The position numbers were made by a program, and so were the translations under genes. This document shows, piece by piece, positions 1 to 11,639 of a stretch of DNA of 59,886 nucleotides (positions within the stretch are counted from its first letter, which is position 1; each line of letters starts with the position of its first letter). The stretch is taken from the NCBI GenBank assembly GCA_023091735.1, contig JALKBU010000216.1, positions 1 to 59,886 on the forward strand, given 5' to 3'. The notes beneath the pieces are model-generated. The model did no database searches, was not told the DNA's origin, and saw only the letters and a program-made list of their open reading frames with translations. Origin of the DNA: Trichomonas tenax. Taxonomy: Eukaryota; Parabasalia; Trichomonadida; Trichomonadidae.

Positions 1-962
1 GGAGTGCAACAAAAACTTGCAATGAACTACGTTTATGGTCTTCATACTCAGCGTGGAGTTTCAATCTATAAATGTCAGTATTGTTTAGACTACAAAGATA
101 TTTATAACACTTTTTATAAAGGTGACAGTTTGCCCGCACAAAAAAATGACAGTTTATTCACGAAAAGTGACTTTAAGGTTTCAGTGTCACTTTTTGATAT
201 TCACTTTTGTCCTAGACTCAATGTATACTTTATAAATAAACTAATTTTACATGTCAAAATGAAAAAAAAAACATTTGCCATGTTTACATATAAACACATC
301 ACTTTTTCGTGACTCTTTATTATACCCAACATCCAATAACTGTATTATATCGATCTCTTTAGGTAATCATTGTACATAACCGAGAATCAGAATGAAATTC
401 ATAACCACGAGATAATTTGTTCATATAAATAAACTCCACATGAGCTCTACTATTTGTATTTTTCATAGTTTTGGATAAATTTGAGTTTTTCGTTATTCAC
501 GATAATCATCGATCAAAGCTTGAGCATCGAGAATATGTCTCAAACGGTTCCCCATAGCGAAGAACAGTTGGCCTTGAAAGAAAACGATCTAATATCAGAT
601 ATAATTTTTCGTCGAAGATAAAACAATCGATGTTCAACCATATTAATGCATGCACATATAAACCTGCCTATATATGATCTAAGTCCAAATGCTTTTAACC
701 TAATTGAGTATATGTTTTCGGTTTTATTGAAATTATCATTAAAAACTCGAGTATATAGCATATTTAATATATAAGCAATAATCTCCATTGATTTATATTT
801 GAACAAACACATATACATTCTTCAATTTTCTAAATATAAATTAAATTTAAAAAAAATATATAATATTTAAATGTATTGCTAATGGAAAGACTTGGATTGA
901 ATAGAAAATGTTATTAATACAAGATTTATTATAAAACAAAAAAAATAATAAAATCAAACAAA
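1..962. other. intergenic, no convincing gene
   Basis: No recognisable gene is seen. A short plus-strand ORF at 535-621 encodes 28 residues starting MSQTVPHSEEQ; it ends abruptly and may be the start of a lost gene. The left part holds several GTGAC/GTCAC-type words between about 120 and 215, and a TTTTACATGTCAAAA motif at 245-259 of the type found repeatedly in other spacers of this window. Confidence 0.5.
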
Positions 963-2096
963 TTATTTGTTGATTGAAGAAATATGGGAACGAACTTTCT
1001 GCGATGCCAAGAGCTGGTTAACGTATATTTCTAGCTCAATAGCACTTTTTCTATATCTAGACTCACCTTTGTTGTATAAATAGCAATTGATGAAAATCAA
1101 TCTCAAATCTGCTTCGAATTTTTCGAATGTTGTATACTTTCCATCATAGACGTTCTTTTCGAGTGTGGAAAGATCCATAGGATACTTAACGATTTCGAAG
1201 TAGTTTGGAGCTTCGTTCTTTGTTACTGGCTTCCTGAAAGGCCATGATCTGGAGTGATGTTTAACTTTATCAACAACAATACGCATCTGGTTCGTAACAT
1301 CGATTGTCGGCTGTGAAGTAATTATAATACCCGAGAACCTCTTTATTGGCCAGACGCGAGCAACTCTTGTTGGATAATCAGGCAATAAATCTGAAGACCA
1401 TTTGAGTTGGCAGTTGATGACATCATTGATACGCAAATAATCAACAGTTGGATATATCTTACAGTGGATAAGCGTAGCTCCATGATAGTCCTTGATGCAG
1501 TGCCTCCAAATGGTTGGATTGAGATTGATTTCGAGCGTAAAACCTTGACGTTTGAAATAATCAACAGCGGAGTTATCTGCGTATGTTAAAATATTGTGAA
1601 GATGCATCGCTTGCATGTAAGACTTAACTTTTGACATAATATGTGAGCCATAGCCTCTAATTTGTCCGGTTGAAGAAACCGCACAAAAAGCAATTTCAAC
1701 AAAATCACGATCAAAAAACGGCCTAAAGCAGATTCCCCCAAAAACGATACCGTTGAGTATCAAAACGCATGTATAGTGGTTTTTGTTAAAAACTAACTTC
1801 GAAATATAATTTTCTGGCATTTGTGATAATTCTTGATGGAAAATATTGCGCGCCATCGTCAACCAGATCAAGCTTTGGTCAGTAGAGTCGTTTTTAATGA
1901 GTCTGTATTGAATTTCTGTATCATATTCCTTGAAAGTTTTCGCTTTTATCGAAGGTTCTAAGGAAATGTTGAAATCTGTCGCATCTAATCTGTGAAACAT
2001 CGGCGCCTTTTGTGGACGCTCTGGATGCCCCCACGATGGATACAATATCGACGTGGGTTTCATGAATGGTCGCGGGGGTTCGAATATTCGACGCAT
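963..2096 (-). CDS. GCN5: GCN5/PCAF-type histone acetyltransferase with bromodomain
   Basis: A 377-residue protein with the two-domain layout of Gcn5. The N-terminal half (about residues 60-215) is a GNAT fold. The conserved strand FVEIAFCAV carries the putative catalytic glutamate E134, followed by the acetyl-CoA loop QIRGYGSH at about 145-152. The C-terminal bromodomain (about 279-356) begins WPFRKPV, includes YPMDLSTLE, and has NCYLYN, which supplies the acetyl-lysine-binding asparagine. By family knowledge it acetylates histone H3 in SAGA-like complexes in the nucleus. The long N-terminal extension of animal PCAF is absent, as in yeast and other protists. The ATG is preceded by TCAGTGA, a weak match to the trichomonad initiator. 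No intron or lesion is seen. Confidence 0.93.
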   Translation of the reverse strand: MRRIFEPPRPFMKPTSILYPSWGHPERPQKAPMFHRLDATDFNISLEPSIKAKTFKEYDTEIQYRLIKNDSTDQSLIWLTMARNIFHQELSQMPENYISKLVFNKNHYTCVLILNGIVFGGICFRPFFDRDFVEIAFCAVSSTGQIRGYGSHIMSKVKSYMQAMHLHNILTYADNSAVDYFKRQGFTLEINLNPTIWRHCIKDYHGATLIHCKIYPTVDYLRINDVINCQLKWSSDLLPDYPTRVARVWPIKRFSGIIITSQPTIDVTNQMRIVVDKVKHHSRSWPFRKPVTKNEAPNYFEIVKYPMDLSTLEKNVYDGKYTTFEKFEADLRLIFINCYLYNKGESRYRKSAIELEIYVNQLLASQKVRSHISSINK

Positions 2097-5000
2097 TCAC
2101 TGAATAAAGTTTACAATAATCGTCGTAACAACTTGTTCTGCTATTGCCACTAATCATTTTTCGATATGCAATCGCTAGTTTATTTATCAAAATGCCGCTA
2201 TTTTAAAATATTATTTGTTTTTCATATGTTATCAAGCGTTTAAGTTCTGAGAATCAAACCATAAATTACACATAAGTATCTCTTTCTTTTGGTAAAGATA
2301 AACTTGATTTTTGTATAAATATAAATTTTTCGAAAAAAAGCAAATAACGATGCCCTATAAATCATGTAATATAATTTTTATCAATTTGTCTATTTAATGA
2401 CAATACTAAAATTAGTATAGCATATGTGCGTATATATGTTGAAAGAGCAATTTTAATTCCTGACATTCTGACAAAACCTCTTTACATTGTCAATAATATT
2501 CATCATATGCATTTTTGCTATTTACGTTGTTTCTGATAGTTTTCTCAGCACAGGAGGGGTTCATATGAATATTCAGTAATGTATACATAGCAAGATCAAA
2601 ATTTATTGAGATATGTTTATATCGGGTGTTATATGACATTACAGACGTATGCAATTATCTGCATTGGTAATGGAAACAGTGTAGAACATTAAATTCACAA
2701 AATGTCGATGATTTGATATCACGAGAATTTTCGATGTCGGAGAAGTTTTATATTGCACAGATCTTCGCATAAGTGATTCAATGACTCGCAAATATTACTA
2801 TATATTGCACATTGTTACTATGACTTTAAATCAATTATGGAGCGTTCTATGATGACATTGGTAATATGTCACTTTCATTAAAATAATCATTGCGTATCTC
2901 GATATACAATGAGTATTTTCACTATAAACCATTGCATACACATCACACACATGCCCAATAATATTATTCGAAGTTTGTAACCATAATCACACTTTTCTTC
3001 AGGATTGTTTGTTGTTTCTATCTCTAATCCTTGTGATATTGTCAATGTAAAGAGAGAAAAGCTAGAACTCAGCAATAGTAAGCAACTCCTATGTTCAGAA
3101 TACCCATAAATACAATTTTCTTCCATATCACAAATAATCTTTCAAGAACATTGAAATATCAAAGAAACAACACATGCACTATATTAAACACATATGCAAA
3201 ATCAATATTTAATGTTTGAAGAATGAAAATCAACGGTTTTTATGATATTTCAAATATTTTAACAATATTATCAGATCCATATAAAAACAACTATATGAGA
3301 TGCATATAATGATACTCCAAACCAATAAAAACATGTTAACATTGTATAATGAGTATTTCAAGAAGAGATAGATATTTAGAAAATGTGATGATTATCGACA
3401 ACAATAGTTGATTCAATGTTTATATTATTTAGATAGTATTAGACTTTTAAATACTAGAATATTAGAAGCGAAATATGAAAAATGGTCAAAATCTAAATGT
3501 GATTTCTGCAGATAGAGCATTTTCACTAAATTAAACATAAGAACATATGTTTCTAGAATGATTGTGTATAGTGTACATAAGAATATAATGAATTTTTCAA
3601 AAAAAAATTAATGGTCAAAATTTTCGTAAAAAAAGTGTAAAATTCAGAGGAAAATTATCGTATTTTTACACTTTTTTACACCATAACTTAACCATGCTAA
3701 AAATGACTGTTTGCACAAATTCGTCAATCAATTAACTTAACCACGCTAAGCATGTTTTTGTTAAAATAATGCATAATTGCGCGTTTCTAAATCTCTATAT
3801 ATCACGCATTCATGCGTTAATCAATGAAATGCTGCAAAGGAGCACAGAAAACCTTCTTTATAATACAAAAGATCGAGCTGCAAATAAAATATTGTGATTT
3901 TTGTTATTCTCATCTATAACATCGAATCATTGGGATGCAAACATGAAAAGCATCATTTTCGAAGATATTTGATCTCGCAAGATGCATTAACGCTGTGTTT
4001 CATTATTCATGATGTAATTATATTCATCAGATGTAATTTTGGTGTTTTTGGGTGCCAAGAGTCGACAATTTGTCAAATGAGGAAAATTGCAAGGAACAAC
4101 AAAATGAGCAATTTCTAGAACAAAATATGCAGAACAGCGAATTTATGGATAATTTATTAATGGGCGTCACTGAATTTTCTACGTCTACTCAAACATCTCG
4201 ATTTTTCTCCACCAATATGAATATTTAAGGTCTAATTTTGGTGGCAAATGAAAAATTTTCCCATCTAAAATGCTGTGGATATATAAAGCATGAAAAATAT
4301 ATTATTCAATATTATATCAAAAAAATGTCTTGATTTATTTTGATGTTAACTGACGGATTATCATTACTCATGTTGTTTGCATGCTGTGTGGATGAAAAGT
4401 AAGGGTTGCAAATTAAGATTAAATATTTTGCGAATAAAAAGCAACACATTTTTATCCTGTAAGTCCAACATTTAGTAGACACTGATTTGTTTGCGTTGAA
4501 AATGGACAAATCAAGTGAATAATAACGAGATAAAATCAGGATTACTAAAAATGAACAGATTTGGTATTGATATTTAATAGGATACATATGCAGGTGATAA
4601 GCCATCATATAATCATCGCATTCAGCTTTATCTCACCCTTTTTAACAAAAGATTATTTAATTTTTTTAATCATAAATACTTTTGTTGCATTTTTTCATTG
4701 AAATAGAGACTTAGAGCTGTTTTAATTCAGCAATTTATTTTCAAAATATATACACATATTATATACGAATCAAGAACATATGTTAACAAAAATATTTGGC
4801 GGGAAAATTGTAAAAGTGACAGAAATATCATGGTCAGCAAATACACAACAGAAGTCATCGCAATACAGGGAAGTAGTGCTCCTTGTGGCGTTGTGTATTT
4901 TGGAAATATTATCACCTATTTTTATGAGTTTAAGTCCTGCAAATCAAGCCATATATTATTCATGGGTATCTTTTTGGTAATATAATCAAATGTAGTATTT

Positions 5001-5268
5001 GAGGAAAAATCAAAATTTGTCATTAACTTTTAAACTTCTGACTTAATATTACACATGGAATATTTCAAAATTGGCTTACGAATAACATATGTAACTCTGC
5101 ATAAGAAAAAAAGGGAAGATATTTGAAAAAATAAAAGAAAAGATTGTCAGCCAATTCTATGGTTAGAGGCTATTTGTAGATTAATATTTTTGTATTTTGA
5201 TCTTATGATGTGATATAAATTGAAGCATTGAAAGTTTTAATTGAATCGTTTTTTTTAATCTAATAAAT
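2097..5268. other. 3.2-kb intergenic stretch
   Basis: No gene is recognised. Open frames here are short, AT-rich and without family resemblance. A near-perfect inverted repeat (GTAAAAAAAGTGTAAAA and its complement) lies at about 3626-3679. It is followed by a direct repeat of AACTTAACCATGCTAA-like sequence at about 3686 and 3734. A frame lacking a start codon near 4030-4230 encodes Gln/Asn-rich residues and could be a gene remnant. Confidence 0.5.
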
Positions 5269-5724
5269 TTACTGATTAAGGGCCTTGTCAACTTGCCTTT
5301 CTATCTCTTTCTTTGCCATTCCCTCGCCAGCCTCCTGCATCAAAGCCTTGCCCTCCTGGTGAGCTTTGATGGCTAATTCGAGCGCTCTCTGAGAGTACCT
5401 ATCAATAAATGCGTCGACTGTTGGCTCGGAGAATGTAAGGAGTGGCTCAAGCCATGTATCATAGATATATTTAGCTTTAGCGGCAGAGTTCCATTGAAGA
5501 TAGAATAAAATGATGCATTTCATTTCGTAGTAGAATGGGACTAATTTGATGAGGAATTCTAACGAAACTTCGGCGAAGAAGAATAAAGCGACGATTAACC
5601 AATAGCAGAGCCAGCGTGTATCGTCATCACTGTCCTTGCTTAACACTGTCTTGAATGAGAGATAACCTGGGAATAAAAAGGCAATCGGGTATGTAAGAAA
5701 CTGAGAAATAGGCCACCCTATCAT
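5269..5724 (-). CDS. REEP/DP1/Yop1/HVA22-family ER-shaping membrane protein
   Basis: A 151-residue protein of the TB2/DP1/HVA22 (REEP5/Yop1) family. The family features visible are PGYLSFKTV, then the DDDTRWLCYWLIVALFF segment, the second hydrophobic hairpin around EFLIKLVPFYYEMKCIILF, and the WNSAAKAKYIYDTWLEP segment before an amphipathic charged tail. Family members insert hydrophobic hairpins into the ER membrane and stabilise tubule curvature, often with reticulons. Length fits the family. A TCACTT initiator motif lies 26-31 bases upstream of the ATG on the same strand. The stop codon is followed by A, giving TAAA, as often seen for trichomonad polyadenylation signals. No lesion is seen. 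Confidence 0.9.
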   Translation of the reverse strand: MIGWPISQFLTYPIAFLFPGYLSFKTVLSKDSDDDTRWLCYWLIVALFFFAEVSLEFLIKLVPFYYEMKCIILFYLQWNSAAKAKYIYDTWLEPLLTFSEPTVDAFIDRYSQRALELAIKAHQEGKALMQEAGEGMAKKEIERQVDKALNQ

Positions 5725-5749
5725 GAATAAAACTTTATAAAAACCGTAA

Positions 5750-5755
5750 AAGTGA
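5750..5755 (-). promoter_or_regulatory. Inr-like motif TCACTT for the REEP/Yop1 gene
   Basis: TCACTTTTACGG on the minus strand, about 26 bases before the start codon, fits the trichomonad initiator consensus TCA(+1)YTW. Such a hexamer occurs often by chance in AT-rich DNA, so position relative to the ATG is the main support. Confidence 0.5.
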
Positions 5756-6529
5756 ATTCATAATAAAGATAAATTTCTATCGTCGCAAATAACTTTTAGA
5801 TTTGTTTTTTGGTTTCACTTTCGTCCAAAACTGATATGTCACGCGGTGATTTAGCTGTAATATGTTTAATTTGTTGAGATTTGACCAAACCTCAATGTTG
5901 TTCCTTGTCATTCATGGTATATTTTTAGCTTCTCCAATATAGTCTATATTTTCTTTGATAATAGCTAACATTGAAATTACATTTTTTTTCATTTTCTAAT
6001 CAAGTCTTGTAACACAGAGCATATGATATTTCTATCATACGAAGACTACCCTTAACTTGCTGAAAAATATCATTTAATATATATTTTCTGAATTTGGATT
6101 AGTTCGCACCAATCAATGCATAGACTATGCAATCCACACGTTTGCCGTGAATGATTTTCTAATAAAAAATTTTAAATATATAATTTTTGAAATTTGAAAT
6201 CATAGCTTGTAATTCGTGCTATAGAATTGCCTTACTTTAGAAACAATAAATTTGACTTCCTAATACATAGATTTTAGTTTATATATATTTTGATAAAAAT
6301 GAAAAATCAAAATTATGACTCATAGATCATAGCATAGATATTGATCATCATATGCTTATAAATTTTGACTTATTTATATATATTACTGCAAATATCAAAA
6401 CAAAAATGATTAAATATGATCAAAGATAGTTGAAATTTTGTGAATCTGTCCTTCATCTTCTAGTGATGCTAAATTCTGAAAATCAATTGCTTTTGTTCAT
6501 ACAATAGAGTTCTGTGCAAAAATAATTTT
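5756..6529. other. intergenic spacer
   Basis: AT-rich spacer between two divergent genes. No gene, RNA or repeat is recognised. Confidence 0.6.
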
Positions 6530-6535
6530 TCATTA
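6530..6535 (+). promoter_or_regulatory. Inr-like motif TCATTA
   Basis: TTTTTCATTATACG ends about 20 bases upstream of the ATG at 6556 and matches the initiator consensus TCAYTW. Confidence 0.55.
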
Positions 6536-6555
6536 TACGTTTAAAAATTTAAAAG

Positions 6556-7593
6556 ATGACTTTCGAAGAGCGCTATGAGCTCATCATACAAAACTTTGCA
6601 TCACGGAGAAAAGAGATGCTTGAACTAATGAGCAATGTTGTTCCAACAGCAGCCGAAATGCATCGTCGTACGTGGAGATTGCAACAATTAGATAACGCAA
6701 TATTCGATATCAAGACAACTCTCGCAGCTTGCAACCAACAACTCGATAAGGAAAGAGATCAGCTTGACAAATTATCGACAGAAAACGAAAGATTGCTTGC
6801 TCAAGAACGAAAATTAACAGAAGACATTAAATTGTTGGAGGGTGTAACTGGAATGCAAGCGGTTATACCTTGCGATGCTCAAACAGGACTTATGGGCGAA
6901 ATAAATCAAATGTCCGATGAATTTAGAAATAACTTTGCAGAATTTTACTTTAACATGCCAGCAATTAAGCAGGAACTCAAACCAGATCTTACTCTTGAAA
7001 AAGAAGGTAACATTCTCATTGATTCCCTTAAAGATTACGTCACATTGCAATTTGATCACCGTGCAGCTGACGCAACACTCTCAAAGATAGCTGAAGAGAG
7101 GAGCCTCGAAGCGGACAAGCTGGAGAAGTCACTTGCAGACGATGCAATGAGAATCGAGCGCGAAATTGAAGCTCAAAGGAAGGAAATTGAAGATGCTGCA
7201 GGAAAAACAAAGGATGAACTTCAAGAACAGACAAAGAAGCTGCGAACGGAAGGTAAGAAGGCCATCACGCAAGTCAAGAAGGAGCAGGAAGAGCTCAAAA
7301 AGAGGATCGCATCATACACAGACAAGAAGCGTCGCAAAACTCTCCGCTGCCAGAACTTGCAGTCAAGGAACGCTGCAATCAAGGAGAACTTCAGGAGGAG
7401 ATCGAAGGAAATCGAGTTAGAGCTCGACAGGCTTGAAAACAGACTGGAAATCATCAAGAGAGCTCCAAAGACTGTCGACAAGCAACTCATCAACATTGCT
7501 TTAGTTCTCACAGAGAAATCAGAAAAGATGAATAGAGCAATTGCTCAGATGAGAACTGACATTGCAGATTTCAACAACTGGCTCCGTAATTAG
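6556..7593 (+). CDS. coiled-coil protein, unknown function
   Basis: A 345-residue protein that is almost entirely predicted coiled coil. Heptad-like segments span about residues 1-95 and 180-345, separated by a less charged region around residues 95-160 containing GMQAVIPCDAQTG. The C-terminal half is very rich in K, R and E. There is no signal peptide or membrane segment. The third codon positions contain more G and C than the flanks, as in expressed genes. Such proteins are common in the parabasalid cytoskeleton and flagellar apparatus, but I recognise no specific family, so that role is only a guess. The ATG is supported by an initiator motif just upstream and by the absence of other in-frame starts. 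Confidence 0.85.
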   Translation: MTFEERYELIIQNFASRRKEMLELMSNVVPTAAEMHRRTWRLQQLDNAIFDIKTTLAACNQQLDKERDQLDKLSTENERLLAQERKLTEDIKLLEGVTGMQAVIPCDAQTGLMGEINQMSDEFRNNFAEFYFNMPAIKQELKPDLTLEKEGNILIDSLKDYVTLQFDHRAADATLSKIAEERSLEADKLEKSLADDAMRIEREIEAQRKEIEDAAGKTKDELQEQTKKLRTEGKKAITQVKKEQEELKKRIASYTDKKRRKTLRCQNLQSRNAAIKENFRRRSKEIELELDRLENRLEIIKRAPKTVDKQLINIALVLTEKSEKMNRAIAQMRTDIADFNNWLRN

Positions 7594-8538
7594 TTTTATA
7601 TTTGTTCGATTTTAATAAAATTTCATTCATTTGTTTATTATACAAAATCATATAATTTTTGGATATTGCTCCATATGCATGCATTTAATTTTGATTGATT
7701 CATTTATATTTATCTTAAAATCAATTAATATAATAATTAAAACTCTAATAGAGGTGTAATAACTGATCTTGTATATTTCTATTAAATGACATAAATTATA
7801 TAGATTGAAATAATGAAAATATGTCTTTGATATAATATAATCAAGAAATGCATATGAGACTTCATACATGTCTTTAGCTATTTGAATTAGTAATATGAAT
7901 ATGTTTATTGGCATGTATTATAAATATCTTGAAAAGATTTAATGAAATTCGAATATCAGCTTCTAGGAAACCATTGGCTTCTACAAAATCCAAGAGTGCA
8001 ATGTTATATATGAGTTAGCGCAAAATATGATGCAATATTAATTGAAATAGAAGATGAAGAAAGGAAACAAAGGGATGAAAGAGAAGAGGATTGAAAGGAA
8101 TGAAATGGGAAATGAAGAGAAAAAAGATGGGAAAAAAGAGAAATCTTAGTGATTTTGTTCGTTTAACGTCTGAAGCAATGAAAACTCAACGGCCGTGTCG
8201 AAGGTCTGATTTTTGGCGTCTGAAATGTGTCATTTTGGTTTTCGTCAAAAACTATATTTCGCGAAAAAAAGCATTGAGGCGAATAACGACATTTAGGCTT
8301 TTCCTGGATGTCACAATTCTTTTCAGTTGTATTTTCTATTAAATGCTGACGATGCCGAGGTCCCATGTTAAAGTGAAATTCTCGATAATAAATCAAATTG
8401 TAAAAAAAAAGAGGAAAAATTGATAAAATACCACAAAACAATGTTGCATTTATGATAAAATACAACAGCATTGCACAAAACCCATATACTTACTTTCATT
8501 TTTATGGCAATACAACAAATACCGAATAATGGAACAGA
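7594..8538. other. intergenic spacer
   Basis: No gene is recognised. A purine-rich run (about 8050-8150) and a short frame at 8091-8342 have no recognisable family and no nearby initiator motif. Confidence 0.5.
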
Positions 8539-9465
8539 GAATCATCAATTTTAAATCATACATATATTGAAATATACCGTGCTTATGTAAATGGCATTGG
8601 AGGAATCTCTATTAACAACTTATATTACACAATGCGATATTTTGAACTCTGGAAGCAATATGAACGTATAAGATCATTTGAAGGTCTAGTAGTAGCTCAT
8701 TATCCACAGATTATCGTATTAGGATACAATGAATGCGTTCGAAAATTCGGACATACGCTTGAAGATATTATTCAGCCTTTGATGATGATTCCGAAGGATG
8801 TCATAGACAATTCACACATACTGTGTGCTGGTTATAGGCCTCCAATAGATGAATTTTTAGATTTACTAAATATCCCTGCAGAAAGGAGAATCTACATGAA
8901 AATGGAAGATTGGATATATTACGATAAAATATACACATTCACCAATCCACAAATTTACTTGAATTTCTATGGCATTTCAAATAAAAGACTGAAAAATTTC
9001 TTCGAAGAAAAATACAATCTCTCACAAATCAATGCCACACAGTATTACCTTTCCAACAGACAATACAGGAAGTCCCGGTACATACACAACTTTGATGATT
9101 TCTGCAGGGCTGTAAGATTTAGGCAACCTGAGATAAAATGGGTTGAGCTTGCCGACAAGAATCGGACACTCAAAGAATCATCAAAAATATAGTCTTCTGC
9201 ATTATTTGTGTTCACGCCAACTCGCTCTAATATAGTCAACTGTGTCTTCATGAAAGATAATACAGTTATAGTTATTGTTTGTGCTTACCTCGCTGACTTC
9301 TCCATTGGAATGTTTACCACAGCATGCAACATATTTACTGTTCATTATATCGGTCTCAATTGCGCACACTTGAGAAGTGAAGGAGCTCCAATCGATGTTA
9401 ATACTGCTGTTAAAATGATTGATTCCAGTCTTAATGTTCTAACATATAGAGAATGGATATTTTGA
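8539..9465 (+). pseudogene. GT61-like glycosyltransferase pseudogene
   Basis: A reading frame open from about 8539 (first in-frame ATG at 8632) reads through AYVNGIGGISINNLYY and MRYFELWKQYERIR to a TAG at 9190-9192. It continues in the same frame as SSALFVFTPTRSNIVN, then FMKDNTVIVIV, to a stop at 9463-9465. The second part resembles the C-terminal donor-binding region of DUF563/GT61-type glycosyltransferases, and RKSRYIHNFDDFCRAVRF resembles the segment before it. The same-frame continuation shows one gene interrupted by a nonsense codon. The N-terminus (signal anchor) is also missing. Function of the intact family is inferred as Golgi or ER sugar transfer. The family assignment is moderate; the broken frame is seen directly. 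Confidence 0.6.
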
Positions 9466-10308
9466 ATTCGAATTTCGTATTTTGGAATCATATTGGTTCT
9501 ATATGATGTTAGTATTCGTGAGAAAGCCCTTGCTGGTTGATCTATAATGATCAATTAAATAGAAAGAGATATTATAACCTAAATTATATTAATATGATCA
9601 AATCATGCTACAGCATTGATTTTATCAATTCAAAGCGCATTTTTTACTAGTTTATATTCATATTTGTTTATATGAATTAAATTTCTTATTTCATTTCTAT
9701 TTTTAACGAAATAGACAACAAACTACTTGTTTTGCACCAGACCTGAGCCGCTATTTAGGGTGTCATATTGATTTTAGGAAACATTCAATCAAATTCCAAA
9801 AAATTTTATTCTCATTGTTGAGTTATGTAATATTGGTTTTTATCCAATTTGGATAGATGAGATGGGATGTGCATTGATTGTTGGAGATATTGCAGAGAGT
9901 AACTCTGTTGATTACGCCGAAAGAAAATGTAAATGTTTTTGGTTAATTGTTGTTTGTTACTCTGAATAATGAGAAAATATAATATTCGCTAAATAATTTG
10001 TAAAATATCCTGATTTAAATTTTGTTGAGAAAATTGACATTTTTAAATTTTGAGAATGTAAATTTAAAAATGCAAATTATATAATTTGCAATGAAGCATA
10101 TATTGCGGATATTTTTATTTTTTACGATAAATTGAATCCAAATTTTTATCAACTGAATATTGATCTATGCGATATGAAAAGCATAATTACCGATCATATA
10201 TTTATTTCAAATTTGATTGAATTATTTTGTTCTCAATTCAAATATAAATGAATTCGGCATTAAAAGTATTTTCAGGCAATATGTTTATTAAAATATAAAA
10301 GAATTGAA
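9466..10308. other. intergenic spacer
   Basis: AT-rich sequence between two broken genes. No coding or RNA feature is recognised. Confidence 0.55.
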
Positions 10309-10886
10309 TTGAGAACAGTATTCAAAAAAACAATGCAAGGCGGAGATATGTTGCTTACTGATTACAAGTTCACGCATGGCTCAAACCGTGAACTTTTCAC
10401 TGCTAATCCACACCCAATATCTTCCATCACAGCAGTCTTCATCATGTTTTGTATGATGTCAGGTGATGATGTAAATTATCTTGATTGGCTGTACAAATAT
10501 GGTTTTATCAACTTGGTAGTATTCGCACTACTAGCATTTACCGTAAATATTTTGTCAACGCAAATATTCGTTAGAACTTGGAGATTCAATTATGGATTGC
10601 AATATTCTGACGTCAGGACATTTTTGGAACTGAAAAATTCATTACCAGAGTTATTTTCATTATTTATTTGCTATATACAGCGATAATTTTGCAACAATGC
10701 GCGACATACAATATTGAATCATTAGTTATACCTCAAATAGGTGAATCATTAGCAACAAATAAGTATATTATGTACTATGTCATCATTCTTATTTTCATTC
10801 TACCACTCATGTTTGTTTCTCGTTTTGCAGGATTGCGGTTCTATTTCCTTACTGTTTTATTGTTCATGAATATGTTCAGAGAGTAA
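10309..10886 (+). pseudogene. AAAP-type amino-acid transporter fragment, frameshifted
   Basis: Two overlapping frames (about 10309-10686 and 10668-10886) together encode the C-terminal half of a multi-pass membrane protein. The first has hydrophobic segments around AVFIMFCMM and FINLVVFALLAFTVNILS, then the charged FVRTWRFNYGLQYSDV. The second continues with YTAIILQQCATYNIESLVIP, then YYVIILIFILPLMFVSR and a last hydrophobic helix. The order and spacing resemble trichomonad amino acid/auxin permease-like (SLC36/38) transporters. The first frame has no upstream ATG, so the N-terminal helices are lost, and the frames join only through a frameshift near 10670. Both point to a decayed copy. The family call rests on general resemblance. 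Confidence 0.55.
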
Positions 10887-11618
10887 ATTGTATGGTGTTT
10901 TATTTCCTTAACTGAAAATGATATCTTTCACTTAAGAAAAATATTTTTCGAAATCGAAATTTATCGTATTGCATCGATTGAGATAAGTAAATAGCTTTTA
11001 AATGAACTTTTATGCAAATTCCTTGATATAATAATAGTGAAATTTTCATTTTGTCTGGCAAATATTTCGTTATCAATTTGTAAACTTAGAGTCAAATCAC
11101 TAAACTCTGTCCATACGATATATGGCATATGAAGATTCAATGACCCAAAGTCTGTTGTTTGCTATAGTTCAAACTCTGGGATTGACAATTTTATTCTTGA
11201 AATCAATCAAAAAATCAAATTTTGAACCAAGATTCACAATTTATAAATTTTATAGTATAAAATAATAATAAGAATAATAAGAATACAAAGATTTTATTAT
11301 TATGGACTAATTTAGATTTAGGTATTTAATAGAAAAGTTGATGTGTGAATGCAAAAATTAGGTAATTTTAAATTTTGGAATTTTGTTATTATCATTTCAT
11401 TTCGTCAGTGACTAAGCCATGCATTGGAAAATATGATTAAAATTGTTTGGTAAATAGAAAGTACCTCATTTTGCAAGATAAAATATTATGAAATATCGAT
11501 ATATTGTCGAAAATCAAAAATCTATGGTGTAAAATTGCTTTATTCTTGAAACATTGTTTAGATTTGGCCCTAAAAACGAATATAAATGATAATAATTATT
11601 GGCACTTTTCTTGATTTC
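10887..11618. other. intergenic spacer
   Basis: AT-rich spacer. No gene is recognised. Confidence 0.55.
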
Positions 11619-11624
11619 TCACTT
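11619..11624 (+). promoter_or_regulatory. Inr motif TCACTT, extended match
   Basis: TCACTTTTCATCA matches the extended published trichomonad initiator TCAYTWYTCATTA at nearly all positions. It lies 15-21 bases upstream of the ATG at 11640, and so decides that start over an in-frame ATG at 11586. Confidence 0.7.
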
Positions 11625-11639
11625 TTCATCAAATATTTC

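Noticed and set aside
4..312. 102-codon plus-strand frame at the left edge
   Set aside because: It starts at a GTG, has AT-rich random-like composition and no family resemblance; no initiator precedes it.
540..818. minus-strand 92-codon frame
   Set aside because: Composition is random-like, and no domain, initiator or conserved pattern is seen.
4030..4232. Gln/Asn-rich frame without a start codon
   Set aside because: It reads plausibly as protein but is short, lacks an ATG and has no recognised family, so it is mentioned only in the spacer entry.
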